Shown one piece after another: positions 16,661-26,157 of a stretch of 64,000 nt of DNA (position 1 is the stretch's first letter; every line of letters begins with the position of its first letter). This DNA comes from Yeosuana sp043876835. Lineage in GTDB: Bacteria > Bacteroidota > Bacteroidia > Flavobacteriales > Flavobacteriaceae. Under the pieces are notes generated by a model that saw only the letters and a list, made by a program, of their open reading frames with translations, made no database searches and was not told where the DNA came from. The stretch lies in assembly GCF_043876835.1 (NCBI RefSeq), contig NZ_JBAWJZ010000004.1, positions 62,001 through 126,000 on the forward strand, written 5' to 3'. Made by a program: the position numbers and the translations under genes.

Positions 16661-17979
16661 TTTTTAATTCTTAAATTCTGTAAGATTTCAACAACTGCAC
16701 TATGTGAAACGGTATGTGTTTTGAAATAATCAATAATGGTTGCTTTCTCGTATTCATTGGCCCCAAACTGATTTAAAATATTCATTAAATGCATTTTCAT
16801 ATGCCCTTTTTGAATGCCCGTTGTGGTAAGAGATCTTAAAGCCGCAAAATTTTGAGCTAAACCAGCCACAGCAACAATCTGCATAAGGTCTTTTGCTGAA
16901 GGATGATGAAGTAATTCCAAGGCTAATTTTACCAGTGGATGTAAACCTGTTAATCCGCCAACAGTTCCTAGAGCAAGAGGGATTTCCATCCAAAAATAAA
17001 ACATGCCATTTTCAATTTTAGCATGTGTTAAACTTGAGTATTTTCCATTTCTGGAAGCATAAGCATGCACACCGGCTTCAACGGCTCTAAAGTCGTTGCC
17101 GGTAGCTAATACTACGGCATCAATACCATTCATAATGCCTTTATTGTGGGTAACTGCTCTATAAGGTTCAACTTCTGCAATATTAACTGCCTGAACAAAT
17201 TTTGAAACAAATTCTTCAGGTGAAATATCTTTGTCTTCATTTAAATCTTCAATTTTACAGCTTACTTCAGCTCTCACCAAACAATCTGGAACATAATTAG
17301 ATAAAATACTCATAACTATTTGAATGTTTTTTTCTTCAGTAGTAAAATCTTTAAAATTTAAAGCTTCTTCTTTAAATGTTTTGGCAAATTGCTCTAAGCA
17401 TGAATTAATAAAATTGGCACCCATGGCGTCTAGTGTTTCAAACGACACATGTAGTTGGTAATATCCTTTTATGTCTTCTGTTTTATCTCTTAGTTCAATA
17501 TCAATAACGCCACCACCACGTAACTCCATGTTTTTTGTAATGGGTTTTACATCCTCTAAAAGTCTTGATTTTATGTGATTAAAATATGAAATCAAATGAT
17601 GTGAATTTCCAAAAAACATAAAATGTACCTGACCAATTTTTGTTGTAGATATCACTTTGGTTTTAAAGCCACCTCTGTCTAACCAAAATTTTGCAGATTT
17701 ACTCGCAGCAGCTACTACTGAACTTTCTTCAATAGCCATTGGTATGGTGTAAAGTTTGTTGTTAATTAAAAAGTTAGGTGCAACACCAAAAGGCAAGTAA
17801 TAATTTGTAATGGTGTTTTCAATAAACTCATCATGAAGCTGTTGTATATTTTCATTAGTATTCCAATACTGCTCAAGAATTTGTTTGGCAATTTTGTTAT
17901 TTGAGAAGTACGTGTTTACAATCCACTCAATTTTTTTTGACTTTGATAATTTAGAAAATCCTGAAATAGGTTTGCTCAT
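16657..17979 (-). CDS. mvaA: Hydroxymethylglutaryl-CoA reductase, class II
   Basis: The enzyme reduces HMG-CoA to mevalonate, the committed step of the mevalonate pathway to isoprenoids. At 440 residues it has class II (bacterial) length and no membrane domain. The motifs ELRGGGVIDIE, GNDFRAVEAGVHAYA and GTVGGLTGLHPL (NAD(P)H and HMG-CoA sites) and a C-terminal catalytic His in THTVSHSAVV are all present. It heads a two-gene operon with the GHMP kinase. A TATCTTTG -7 box lies 20 bp upstream of the ATG. Class II enzymes are often called degradative, but in Flavobacteriaceae the pathway context is biosynthetic. Confidence 0.93.
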   Translation of the reverse strand: MSKPISGFSKLSKSKKIEWIVNTYFSNNKIAKQILEQYWNTNENIQQLHDEFIENTITNYYLPFGVAPNFLINNKLYTIPMAIEESSVVAAASKSAKFWLDRGGFKTKVISTTKIGQVHFMFFGNSHHLISYFNHIKSRLLEDVKPITKNMELRGGGVIDIELRDKTEDIKGYYQLHVSFETLDAMGANFINSCLEQFAKTFKEEALNFKDFTTEEKNIQIVMSILSNYVPDCLVRAEVSCKIEDLNEDKDISPEEFVSKFVQAVNIAEVEPYRAVTHNKGIMNGIDAVVLATGNDFRAVEAGVHAYASRNGKYSSLTHAKIENGMFYFWMEIPLALGTVGGLTGLHPLVKLALELLHHPSAKDLMQIVAVAGLAQNFAALRSLTTTGIQKGHMKMHLMNILNQFGANEYEKATIIDYFKTHTVSHSAVVEILQNLRIKN

Positions 17980-17999
17980 TAAATCTGTGTTTTAAATGA

Positions 18000-18007
18000 C
18001 AAAGATA
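18000..18007 (-). promoter_or_regulatory. Predicted promoter of the HMG-CoA reductase operon
   Basis: TATCTTTG on the minus strand, an exact TAnnTTTG box, lies 20 bp before the ATG at 17979. A TTA about 20 bp further upstream is a weak -33 element. The remaining 240 bp up to the transporter gene hold no other feature I can see. Confidence 0.6.
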
Positions 18008-18250
18008 CTATAACTTGTTTTTATTTATAAAAAGCTTTTAGTGTTGAAAACAAATTGTATTTAAGTGGTAATTATAGCTGTTTTTTGCATAATTTTTAGT
18101 AAACTTGGTAACAATTATTGAAAAATCAATATTTTATTGATTTTGACAAGATTACTATAATTTCACTTTTGAAAATATAGGCTTTTTAAACGATTACAAT
18201 CTAGTCAAAGTTCAATAAAAAAAGTAAAAATTCTAACCTAAAATTAATTT

Positions 18251-19621
18251 ATGGCGTCAACAGCATTAAAACCACATCAAAGAGAACTTTTTGGTCAACC
18301 AATTGGCTTGTATATTTTGTTTTTTACAGAAATGTGGGAACGGTTTTCTTACTATGGAATGAGAGCGATTCTTGTTTTGTATTTAGTAAAATCTACAACC
18401 GATACTAACTCTGGATTAGGTTGGACAAATGGAGAAGCATTGGCTTTATATGGTTGGTATACCATGTTGGTTTATGTTGCATCAATTCCCGGTGGATGGA
18501 TAGCCGATAATTTTTTAGGGCAAAAAAAATCTGTTTTATACGGAGGTATTTTGTTGGTAGCTGGTCATAGCATTTTAGCAGTTGAACAAATGTGGGCTTT
18601 TTATTTGGGTTTAGGATTAATCATTGCAGGTGTTGGATTGTTAAAACCAAATATTTCTACCATGGTAGGAGGTCTTTACAAACAAGGAGATATTAGAAGA
18701 GATAAAGGATTTACTATTTTTTATATAGGAATTAATGTTGGCGCGTTTTTGGCTGGTCTAATTGTTGGATATGTTGGTGAAGTTCATGGTTGGCACTATG
18801 GTTTTGGTTTGGCAGGAATTGGTATGGCACTAGGATTATTGCAATATGTTTTAGGACAGAAATATTTACAACATGTTGGCGATTTTATTGGAACCTCAAA
18901 AAATGAAGCAGATAAAGAAGCTATGAAAAGACCACTGACAAAAATCGAGAAAGATAGAGTAGTGGTCTTATTTATTTCATTTTTGTTGGTTATTGTTTTT
19001 TGGGGAGCATTTGAACAAGCCGGAGGATTGATGAATATATACACATCTGAAAAAACCAATAGAATGTTATTGGGTTGGGAAGTTCCCGCATCATGGTTTC
19101 AATCTTTAAATTCCATGTTTATTATTTTTTTAGGAACATCGGTAGCTTTGTTTTGGGCTAATAGAAAATTAAAAGGAAAGGTTGCTACTTCGTTATTTAA
19201 AATGATAATTGGATTAATTATCATGGGAACCGGATTCTTTTTCATGACAGCTGCTGTGGCACAGTATGAAGCTGTTGGAGCCTCAGCAATGTATTGGTTG
19301 GTTTTAGCTTATTTATTCCATACCGTTGGGGAATTGTGCCTTTCACCAGTAGCTTTATCTTATATTACAAAATTGGCTCCTGTAAAATATGCTTCATTAA
19401 TGATGGGAATTTATTTTGCTGTAACAGGTTTTGGAAATAAAATTGCCGGACTCTTGGGAGAAGCATCTGAAAACCTAGGTGAATACACTATTTTTACTGG
19501 AATTGCTGTTTTTTGTATCATATTTGCTGGATTAGTAATGGTATTTCGTAAGAAATTAGAATTATTAACTCATGGAGCTGAAGATGACGAACATATAATG
19601 CATTCTTATGATGATGAATAA
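18251..19621 (+). CDS. POT/PTR-family proton-coupled peptide transporter
   Basis: This 456-residue inner-membrane protein has about 12-14 hydrophobic helices. It carries the POT signature ExxERFxYYG (TEMWERFSYYG, residues 27-37), the proton-coupling motif, and the second PTR2 motif FTIFYIGINVGAF (about 155-167). It should import di- and tripeptides with protons. It stands next to a second POT gene (19666-21447) with the same N-terminal signature, the result of an older tandem duplication. Its C-terminus is acidic and rich in His (DDEHIMHSYDDE). Confidence 0.92.
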   Translation: MASTALKPHQRELFGQPIGLYILFFTEMWERFSYYGMRAILVLYLVKSTTDTNSGLGWTNGEALALYGWYTMLVYVASIPGGWIADNFLGQKKSVLYGGILLVAGHSILAVEQMWAFYLGLGLIIAGVGLLKPNISTMVGGLYKQGDIRRDKGFTIFYIGINVGAFLAGLIVGYVGEVHGWHYGFGLAGIGMALGLLQYVLGQKYLQHVGDFIGTSKNEADKEAMKRPLTKIEKDRVVVLFISFLLVIVFWGAFEQAGGLMNIYTSEKTNRMLLGWEVPASWFQSLNSMFIIFLGTSVALFWANRKLKGKVATSLFKMIIGLIIMGTGFFFMTAAVAQYEAVGASAMYWLVLAYLFHTVGELCLSPVALSYITKLAPVKYASLMMGIYFAVTGFGNKIAGLLGEASENLGEYTIFTGIAVFCIIFAGLVMVFRKKLELLTHGAEDDEHIMHSYDDE

Positions 19622-19665
19622 TTTAATATAAGCTTTTTCTCTTCTAATAATCTAAAAACAATTTT

Positions 19666-21447
19666 ATGAACACAGATATTGAAAATCTTTTTAAAGACAA
19701 AGTTTTAGGGCATCCGGCAGGACTATTTATCTTATTTTTTACCGAAATGTGGGAGCGTTTCTCGTTTTATGGAATGCGAATTTTATTGGTTTTATTTTTA
19801 ACCGCACCTATTTTAAGTGATAGTCCAGGGTGGGAATGGCCAAGAGAACATGCTTTAGCTTTAATTGGTACTTATGCGTCATTACTTTACTTAACTCCCA
19901 TTATTGGTGGTTGGATTGCCGATAAAATAACTGGTTATAGATTAGCCGTAGTAATAGGTTGTTTAATTATGACTTTAGGTCATGCTTCTATGGCTATGGA
20001 AACTACCTTAACTTTTTATTTAGGATTGGCTTTATTAGTAATAGGAACCGGCTTTTTTAAACCCAATATTACCTCTATTATATCTGAAATGTATAAAGGT
20101 AAAGAGTCTAAAAAAGATGGAGCCTATACTATTTTTTATATGGGAGTAAATGCAGGAGCATTTTTTGGAATGATGCTTTGTGGTTATTTGGCTGAAAATT
20201 TTGGATGGTCTTGGGGATTTGGTTTAGCTGGAATTTTCATGTTTTTTGGAATGCTTCAATTTTGGTTAGCAGGTAGTTTGTTTGGAAATATAGGGGCAAA
20301 ACCAAGTAAGGTACATGAAGTAGAATTACCTCAAAACATTAACGAGAAAAATGTTGTTACAGAAGAGGTTTCTGTTGATGAAAAACTTAATCCTTTTACT
20401 TTGTTTGATAAGGTGTTGGTTGTTTTTTCTTCAATAGGAGGTCTCTTATATTTGTTTAATGATCCTTTGGAAAAAATTAAAGGATTTAGTTTGTTCCCTT
20501 TTGAAATAGGTGGTTTGAATGGTTCTAATGTAGTTGTTTTAGCTGCGTTAGTATTATTTTTAATATTACTAATTACTAGAATTTCTAGATATATTCCAGT
20601 GGTTAGAGATAGAATTATTGCAGTATCTGTTTTTGGGGTTTTTACTGTTTTCTTTTTTGCTTTTTTTGAACAATCACTTGGATCAATGACCTTGTTTGCC
20701 AGAGATTATACAAATAGGAATCTAATTGGAAATTCTGCAATGATTTTTAAAGTTGTAGATGCTTTGCTTACAACGGTTCCCTTAATAATTATTACTTATG
20801 TAATATTTTTATTATTCAAGAAAACATTTTCTAAGATTGGAGTATCAAATATAATATTGGGAATTGCTTTTATTGGAGTTTGGAGTTTGGTGATTTTTAG
20901 GTTAACTGATAAATTTTCTCAGGAAGGAAACCAAATTGACGCTACTTGGTTCGGTATTTTAAACTCATTCTTTATAATAACCTTAGCTCCATTGTTTTCA
21001 AGATGGTGGGAAAGTAAATACAATCCTAGTGCTGCCATGAAGTATGGTATAGGTTTGATATTATTAGGTCTTGGTTTTGCAATTTTATCATATGGAGCAT
21101 CAGGAATTCCATCTGGAGCTAAAACAGCTTCTGTAAGTATTATATTTTTAATTTTAGCTTACTTATTACATACCATGGGCGAACTTTGCCTATCTCCTTT
21201 AGGGCTTTCTTATTTGAGTAAATTGGTACCAGCTAGAATGATTGGATTTATGTTTGGTGTTTGGTATTTAGCTATTGCTGTTGGGCAAAAAGCAGCAGGA
21301 ACCATGGGAGGCATGATTGATAAAATATCGGAGCAATACTCATTAGGCACCTTCTTTTTAATATTTACTTTGATACCAATTGGTGTTGGTATAATATCAA
21401 TGTTATTAAATCCAGTGCTTAAAAAGTTGATGCATGGTGTCCGTTAA
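19666..21447 (+). CDS. POT/PTR-family peptide transporter, longer paralogue
   Basis: The 593-residue protein shares TEMWERFSFYGMR (residues 25-37) and YTIFYMGVNAGAFFG (about 150) with the preceding POT transporter. It has an additional loop and extra helices in the middle (about residues 215-300), as in 14-helix POT proteins. It lies 44 bp after its paralogue and is probably cotranscribed. The conserved motif PxxLHTxGELCLSP is present as YLLHTMGELCLSPLGLSYLS. Substrate range may differ from the shorter copy, given the divergence between the two. Confidence 0.92.
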   Translation: MNTDIENLFKDKVLGHPAGLFILFFTEMWERFSFYGMRILLVLFLTAPILSDSPGWEWPREHALALIGTYASLLYLTPIIGGWIADKITGYRLAVVIGCLIMTLGHASMAMETTLTFYLGLALLVIGTGFFKPNITSIISEMYKGKESKKDGAYTIFYMGVNAGAFFGMMLCGYLAENFGWSWGFGLAGIFMFFGMLQFWLAGSLFGNIGAKPSKVHEVELPQNINEKNVVTEEVSVDEKLNPFTLFDKVLVVFSSIGGLLYLFNDPLEKIKGFSLFPFEIGGLNGSNVVVLAALVLFLILLITRISRYIPVVRDRIIAVSVFGVFTVFFFAFFEQSLGSMTLFARDYTNRNLIGNSAMIFKVVDALLTTVPLIIITYVIFLLFKKTFSKIGVSNIILGIAFIGVWSLVIFRLTDKFSQEGNQIDATWFGILNSFFIITLAPLFSRWWESKYNPSAAMKYGIGLILLGLGFAILSYGASGIPSGAKTASVSIIFLILAYLLHTMGELCLSPLGLSYLSKLVPARMIGFMFGVWYLAIAVGQKAAGTMGGMIDKISEQYSLGTFFLIFTLIPIGVGIISMLLNPVLKKLMHGVR

Positions 21448-21553
21448 TCGAAAAATTAGTTAAAAAATTCAAAAAACACGTTAGTTAAGTAGTCGTTTTT
21501 ATATTTTAGGTACACTTTTTGAACAGTAAACCTAAATCTTTAAAAAACAAGAA

Positions 21554-22102
21554 ATGAAACAATTAAAATATATTATAATTCTTTTTGCTTTAACTTCAAT
21601 TAAAGGGATTGCACAAGAGATAAAATGGATGACTCTCGAACAAGCTATTGCGCTTCAAAAGAAAACTCCAAAAAAAATCATGATGGATGTTTATACCAAT
21701 TGGTGTGGGCCTTGTAAAATGCTTGATAAAAATACCTTTCATAATGCCGATGTTGTAAACTATGTTAACCAAAATTATTATGCGGTTAAGTTTAATGCTG
21801 AAGGAAACGATGTTATTTCATTTAAAGAAAAAACATTTTCAAATCCAAATTATAAACCAGAATTGGCAAACAGGCGTAATTCACCACATCAATTAACTAA
21901 TTATTTTCAGGTGAATGCTTATCCAACAATTGTTTTTATGGATGAAAAGGGAGATCTTATTGCTCCAATACGTGGTTATCAAACGCCTAACCAACTTGAA
22001 TTGTATTTAAAAATGTTTAAAAAAGACGACCATAAAAACATGGATTCTCAAGAAAAATTCAATGCGTATTACAATGCTTTTAAACCAGAGTTTAAACAAT
22101 AA
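21554..22102 (+). CDS. Secreted thioredoxin-like protein
   Basis: This 182-residue protein has a signal peptide (about residues 1-20, ending GIA-QE). Its thioredoxin active site WCGPC lies at about residues 48-52, preceded by MMDVYTN, with the cis-proline loop NAYPTIVFMDEKG at about 122-134. The fold carries an insertion of some 30 residues between the active site and the cis-Pro loop. It is therefore a periplasmic disulfide reductase or exchange protein; a reducing role is more usual for this DUF255/thioredoxin_7-like type. The gene stands alone and converges on comEC with 5 bp between stops. Confidence 0.85.
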   Translation: MKQLKYIIILFALTSIKGIAQEIKWMTLEQAIALQKKTPKKIMMDVYTNWCGPCKMLDKNTFHNADVVNYVNQNYYAVKFNAEGNDVISFKEKTFSNPNYKPELANRRNSPHQLTNYFQVNAYPTIVFMDEKGDLIAPIRGYQTPNQLELYLKMFKKDDHKNMDSQEKFNAYYNAFKPEFKQ

Positions 22103-22107
22103 GTTTA

Positions 22108-24144
22108 TTAATAATCAATTATAAAAACTCCCTTTTCACTTGTTAGATGAAAAGGGATTTTTGTTTTCTTACAGGTGCTTTTCCATCGTTCAGAATACGT
22201 TTTGTAATTGCTGCCATCTGCTACAACAAGTAATGGATGTAGTGAATCTAAAATTCGGTTTAAATTAATTTTAGGCGAATTTCGCAGCAGTATAAAATCT
22301 GGTTTAAACGATTTTACATTATAAACACCTAAACTATCTATCACTAATAGTTTCTTGTTTCCTAAAATATAAACGGATTGCAATGAATCTTTTTGAAGAC
22401 TTTTAATTTGATTTTCAATCGTATAATCTGTTATGATTTTATCCTTTTTTTCGGTAGCGTCATCAAAATTATTAGCGATACATATTTTGTTGCCAAACTT
22501 ATTTCCCAGTAAAGTATAACGTCTTTTATGAAATACTAAAAATTGATTTTTTGGAGACTCAAATTTTGAGTATATAAAAATGCTTTGCCCTATAATAATT
22601 GCTAAAAATAAAAAGACCAGATTTTTATAATTTCTTTTTGTAAAAAATCTAACAAGAGCAATGATTAATAGATAGGAAGCAATTACAAATAAAATATTAA
22701 ACGAAATATTTTTAAATAGAAACGTATCTTGTTGGGCAACCCATTCAATAACAGTATTCATAAGACTGATAGTGCTTCCAAATAAATCAGCTAAAAAATC
22801 AGGCAAAATATTTAATATGGCTAACACAATAACAACAATTCCAAAACCTAAAATGAAACCTAAAAACGGAATAATTAATAAGTTTGAAAGAAAGAATAAC
22901 CCTGGAAACTGATGAAAATAATATAGGCTAATTGGCAGAATGCCTAGTTGTGCAGAAAATGTTATTCGTATAACTTCCCATGCTTTTTTAGGAATATAAT
23001 ATTTTGGTTTCCACAATTTAGTTAAATAAGGATCAATGGTTACAATGCCAAAAACGGCCATATAACTTAACTGAAAGCCAACATCAAAAAGGAATAAAGG
23101 TTTAAAAAGCAAGAGTATAAAAATTGAAATGGCAAGTGTATTATAAATATTGGCTGGTCTTTTTAAATTAAAGCCAATAGCCACAATACTAAACATGGTT
23201 ACAGCACGTGTTACTGACGCAGAAAGGCCTGCAATAATTGCAAAACCCCATAAAATAACAACAAGCAATAATGCTTTTATAAAAGCGCCATAACGTAAGC
23301 GTTCTATTGGTTTGAAAGTAGAACTTAATATCATTAGGATAATTCCAATATGTAAGCCAGAAATTGCAAGAATATGTATAGCACCAGCATTTGTGTAATT
23401 ACTATAAACATCGTCACTGATATTTTGTCGCTGACCTAATAAAATGGCATTGATAATTGCCAGTTCATCTGGTTTGAATTTATAAGATTTCAACTTTAAA
23501 TTGATATGTTCTCTAATGTTATTGGCAATTCCAAACAGTGTTTGTTGATTTGTTTTTACTTTAAAGAGTGCATCATTTTTAATAAAAAGTTGATGACAGA
23601 TATATTGTTTTTCTAGATAGCTTTTATAATTGAATTGACTTGGATTTAAAGGAGGAATAACCTCTTTAAAAATAGCATTAGTAATAAATATATCATCAAC
23701 GTGCAATACGTTTTTAAGAGTGTCCTTTTGAACATTTAAAATAGATTTTCCTGAGACTTGTATGGAGTCTTCTTTTAAAATATCTATAATGTATTTGTCA
23801 TAATAATTACCGGGTTTTAAAACTTCTCTTATTCTAAATGTTATGGTTTTTATGGAATCATTTTTAGTAATAAAGTTTGAATAATGATTTGAATAGTTTT
23901 TTTGATTATGAAAATTTACTGTCAAAACTCCAATGAAAACCATAATTAAAAATGCAAATAATCCGAACCATATCGTTTTTGCAAATTGCTTTTTGGCAAT
24001 TAAGAATACTACTGTTAAAATTAGGATGAGCAGACCTAAAATGAATAAAGTAAAATAGATTGAGATATTGCAGTAATATCCTATTAAAATACCTATAATG
24101 AGGTAAATAGTTAGCTTTATAATGGGAAAATTAAGTAGCTTCAT
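22108..24144 (-). CDS. comEC: ComEC/Rec2-family DNA-uptake channel protein
   Basis: The 678-residue membrane protein has several N-terminal helices, an extracytoplasmic DUF4131 region (about 60-220), and the Competence domain with the conserved segment AILLGQRQNISDD and HILAISGLHIGIIL (about 260). It forms the inner-membrane channel for single-stranded DNA in natural transformation. The C-terminal metallo-beta-lactamase-like domain is reduced (about 150 residues) and lacks an obvious HxHxDH motif, as in other Bacteroidota. It is the last gene of a leftward group surE-94 aa-lpxB-NlpC/P60-comEC. Other competence genes are not in the window. Confidence 0.88.
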   Translation of the reverse strand: MKLLNFPIIKLTIYLIIGILIGYYCNISIYFTLFILGLLILILTVVFLIAKKQFAKTIWFGLFAFLIMVFIGVLTVNFHNQKNYSNHYSNFITKNDSIKTITFRIREVLKPGNYYDKYIIDILKEDSIQVSGKSILNVQKDTLKNVLHVDDIFITNAIFKEVIPPLNPSQFNYKSYLEKQYICHQLFIKNDALFKVKTNQQTLFGIANNIREHINLKLKSYKFKPDELAIINAILLGQRQNISDDVYSNYTNAGAIHILAISGLHIGIILMILSSTFKPIERLRYGAFIKALLLVVILWGFAIIAGLSASVTRAVTMFSIVAIGFNLKRPANIYNTLAISIFILLLFKPLFLFDVGFQLSYMAVFGIVTIDPYLTKLWKPKYYIPKKAWEVIRITFSAQLGILPISLYYFHQFPGLFFLSNLLIIPFLGFILGFGIVVIVLAILNILPDFLADLFGSTISLMNTVIEWVAQQDTFLFKNISFNILFVIASYLLIIALVRFFTKRNYKNLVFLFLAIIIGQSIFIYSKFESPKNQFLVFHKRRYTLLGNKFGNKICIANNFDDATEKKDKIITDYTIENQIKSLQKDSLQSVYILGNKKLLVIDSLGVYNVKSFKPDFILLRNSPKINLNRILDSLHPLLVVADGSNYKTYSERWKSTCKKTKIPFHLTSEKGVFIIDY
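22129..22167 (+). terminator. Terminator of the thioredoxin gene, inside the 3' end of comEC
   Basis: TCCCTTTTCA (22129-22138) pairs perfectly with TGAAAAGGGA (22148-22157), followed on the plus strand by TTTTTGTTTT. The hairpin lies 27 bp past the thioredoxin stop but within the last codons of comEC on the other strand. On the minus strand it is followed by GTTTTTATAA, still before the comEC stop. Confidence 0.7.
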
Positions 24145-24165
24145 GAATGAAAGATAATAAATATC

Positions 24166-24738
24166 TTACAACATTCTACGAGCTTCTACAAATGAATAAT
24201 ACCAATAACGTTCTACTAATGAGGAAATAATAACACCTTGGCTTGTGGTAGAATGTATAAATTCAATATTGCCAGGAAGTGAAGTAACAACTAGTCCAAC
24301 ATGGCTTATTACATTTCGTTTGCTAGTTGTTTTAAAAAAAAGTAAATCACCTTGTTTAACATCATCAATTAAAACTTTATCGCCTTCTTTTGCCATGTCT
24401 CTAGAAATTCTGGGAAGTAAAATATTAAAAGCTTTAAAAGTTTCAAATACTAAGCCGGAGCAATCCATTCCAGATTTAGTTGTGCCACCTGGTTTGTATT
24501 TAACACCTTCAAATTGTTTGGCAAAATCAATAATATCTAACGCTTTTGTTGAATAAGTTGAAGAGTTGGTTGAGGTGATTAAGTCATTTTTTGGAATATC
24601 TGCCCCCTTTTTTTCTGTAATTTCACCTGAACTAATTACTACTTTAGGTGAATCAGCTTTATCTCCTGTTAAATATTTAGAAGATTTGCAACTATGAAAA
24701 ACTAACAGTATTATTAAAAAAAGTAGCCTATATTTCAT
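24166..24738 (-). CDS. NlpC/P60 (C40) family lipoprotein peptidase
   Basis: This 190-residue protein starts with a lipoprotein signal (LLVFHSC, Cys17). The C40 domain covers about residues 70-190: catalytic Cys in MDCSGLVFETF, His in SHVGLVV and a polar third residue after a further strand (IEFIHSTTSQG). Such enzymes cut the D-Glu to diamino acid bond in peptidoglycan stems. It overlaps lpxB by 11 bp, so translation is coupled to lipid A synthesis genes. Confidence 0.9.
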   Translation of the reverse strand: MKYRLLFLIILLVFHSCKSSKYLTGDKADSPKVVISSGEITEKKGADIPKNDLITSTNSSTYSTKALDIIDFAKQFEGVKYKPGGTTKSGMDCSGLVFETFKAFNILLPRISRDMAKEGDKVLIDDVKQGDLLFFKTTSKRNVISHVGLVVTSLPGNIEFIHSTTSQGVIISSLVERYWYYSFVEARRML

Positions 24739-25861
24739 GAGTAAATTGATGCTTTATAGCTTTAAAAATTAATTTTGCTGTCTTTTCACTTGCTCCTTTT
24801 CCACCCAGAGCTTTTTCTAGTTCATAATAATTCATAAAATATTTAGTACGCTCATTAGGGTCTAAGATAACATTAAGTTCTTTCTTTAGATTTTTAGTGT
24901 TGAAATCATTTTGAATAAGCTCTTTAACCACTTCTTTATCCATGATTAAGTTAACCAACGATATATACTTAAGTTTTACAAGGCGTTTTCCTATTTGATA
25001 TGATAACCAGCTACCTTTATAACAAACCACTTGCGGGATTTTAAAAATTGCTGTTTCAAGCGTTGCTGTTCCTGATGTTACCAAAGCAGCAAATGATACA
25101 CTTAACAAATCATAGGTTTTATTAGAAACAAAGCTGATATTTTTGTTTTTTATGAATTTTTTATAGAACTCAAAATCCTGACTTGGAGCACCTGCAATAA
25201 CAAATTGATAACTTGGAAAGCTGTCAACCACACTAAGCATAACTTCAAGCATTTTGTTTATTTCCTGTTTTCTGCTACCGGGTAATAAGGCAATAATGGG
25301 TTTTTCACTTAGTTCGTGGTTTGCCCTAAACTCGTATTCATCAACTTGATTTCTATCAGCAATAGCATCAATTAATGGGTGACCTACAAACTCTACGTGA
25401 AAATGATGTTTTTCTTCATAAAAATTTTTTTCAAAAGGAAGTATGACATACATCTTGTCAATATCACGTTTAATGGCATTGATTCTGTTTTCTTTCCAAG
25501 CCCAAATTTGCGGAGAAATGTAGTAATGTGTTTTATAGCCTTTCTGTTTTGCCCACTTTGCAATACGCAAATTAAAACCAGGATAATCAATAAAAATTAT
25601 AACATCTGGATTGAAATTTTCAATGTCATTCTTACAAAAACTTAAGTTTTTTGAAATGGTTTTTAAATTCATTATCACCTCTAAAAAACCCATAAAAGCT
25701 AAGTCTTTATAGTGCTTAACTAAATCATTACTAACTTTTTGCATAAGGTCTCCGCCCCAAAATCTAAAGCTTGCATTAACATCTTTTTTAAGTAATGCTT
25801 TCATTAGGTTTGAGCCATGTAAATCACCTGATGCTTCTCCTGCTATGATGTAATAATTCAT
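24728..25861 (-). CDS. lpxB: Lipid-A-disaccharide synthase
   Basis: LpxB joins UDP-2,3-diacylglucosamine to lipid X to form the lipid A disaccharide at the inner membrane. The 377-residue length is normal. The N-terminal GEASGDLHGSNLM, the segment IDYPGFNLRIAKWAKQKG, then YISPQIWAWKENR and the GT19 motif LLPGSRKQEI are all present. It lies downstream of surE and a 94-residue membrane protein, as in other Flavobacteriaceae. The start ATG directly begins the conserved region, so no alternative is needed. Confidence 0.95.
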   Translation of the reverse strand: MNYYIIAGEASGDLHGSNLMKALLKKDVNASFRFWGGDLMQKVSNDLVKHYKDLAFMGFLEVIMNLKTISKNLSFCKNDIENFNPDVIIFIDYPGFNLRIAKWAKQKGYKTHYYISPQIWAWKENRINAIKRDIDKMYVILPFEKNFYEEKHHFHVEFVGHPLIDAIADRNQVDEYEFRANHELSEKPIIALLPGSRKQEINKMLEVMLSVVDSFPSYQFVIAGAPSQDFEFYKKFIKNKNISFVSNKTYDLLSVSFAALVTSGTATLETAIFKIPQVVCYKGSWLSYQIGKRLVKLKYISLVNLIMDKEVVKELIQNDFNTKNLKKELNVILDPNERTKYFMNYYELEKALGGKGASEKTAKLIFKAIKHQFTHEI

Positions 25862-25872
25862 TTGAGAATGAC

Positions 25873-26157
25873 TTATATTAATTTAAAAACAAAAGTAAAA
25901 ACAGCCACAAAAATGGTAATTATCAAAACGCCTCTAGCTCTGTAATCTTGTTTTTTCTTAATAAAAATAAAAAAAGTAATCAAATTTAAAATAGCACCTA
26001 GACTGATAAGCTTTCCCAGAAACCCTTCTGCAGCTGCAGCTTTTATAACTTTGGTGAAATCGTCTCCATTTCCAAGAATTGTCGCCGCCAAAATTAATCC
26101 AATGGCATTTGCAATTAACCCTACTAATAATCCTATAATTAGTTCTTTTTTAACCAT
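25873..26157 (-). CDS. Small membrane protein between surE and lpxB
   Basis: The 94-residue protein has three hydrophobic helices (about 5-27, 47-64 and 73-92) and short charged loops. I recognise no functional family. Its start overlaps the surE stop by 8 bp and it ends 11 bp before lpxB, so it belongs to the operon. A role in the envelope is likely from context only. Confidence 0.7.
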   Translation of the reverse strand: MVKKELIIGLLVGLIANAIGLILAATILGNGDDFTKVIKAAAAEGFLGKLISLGAILNLITFFIFIKKKQDYRARGVLIITIFVAVFTFVFKLI

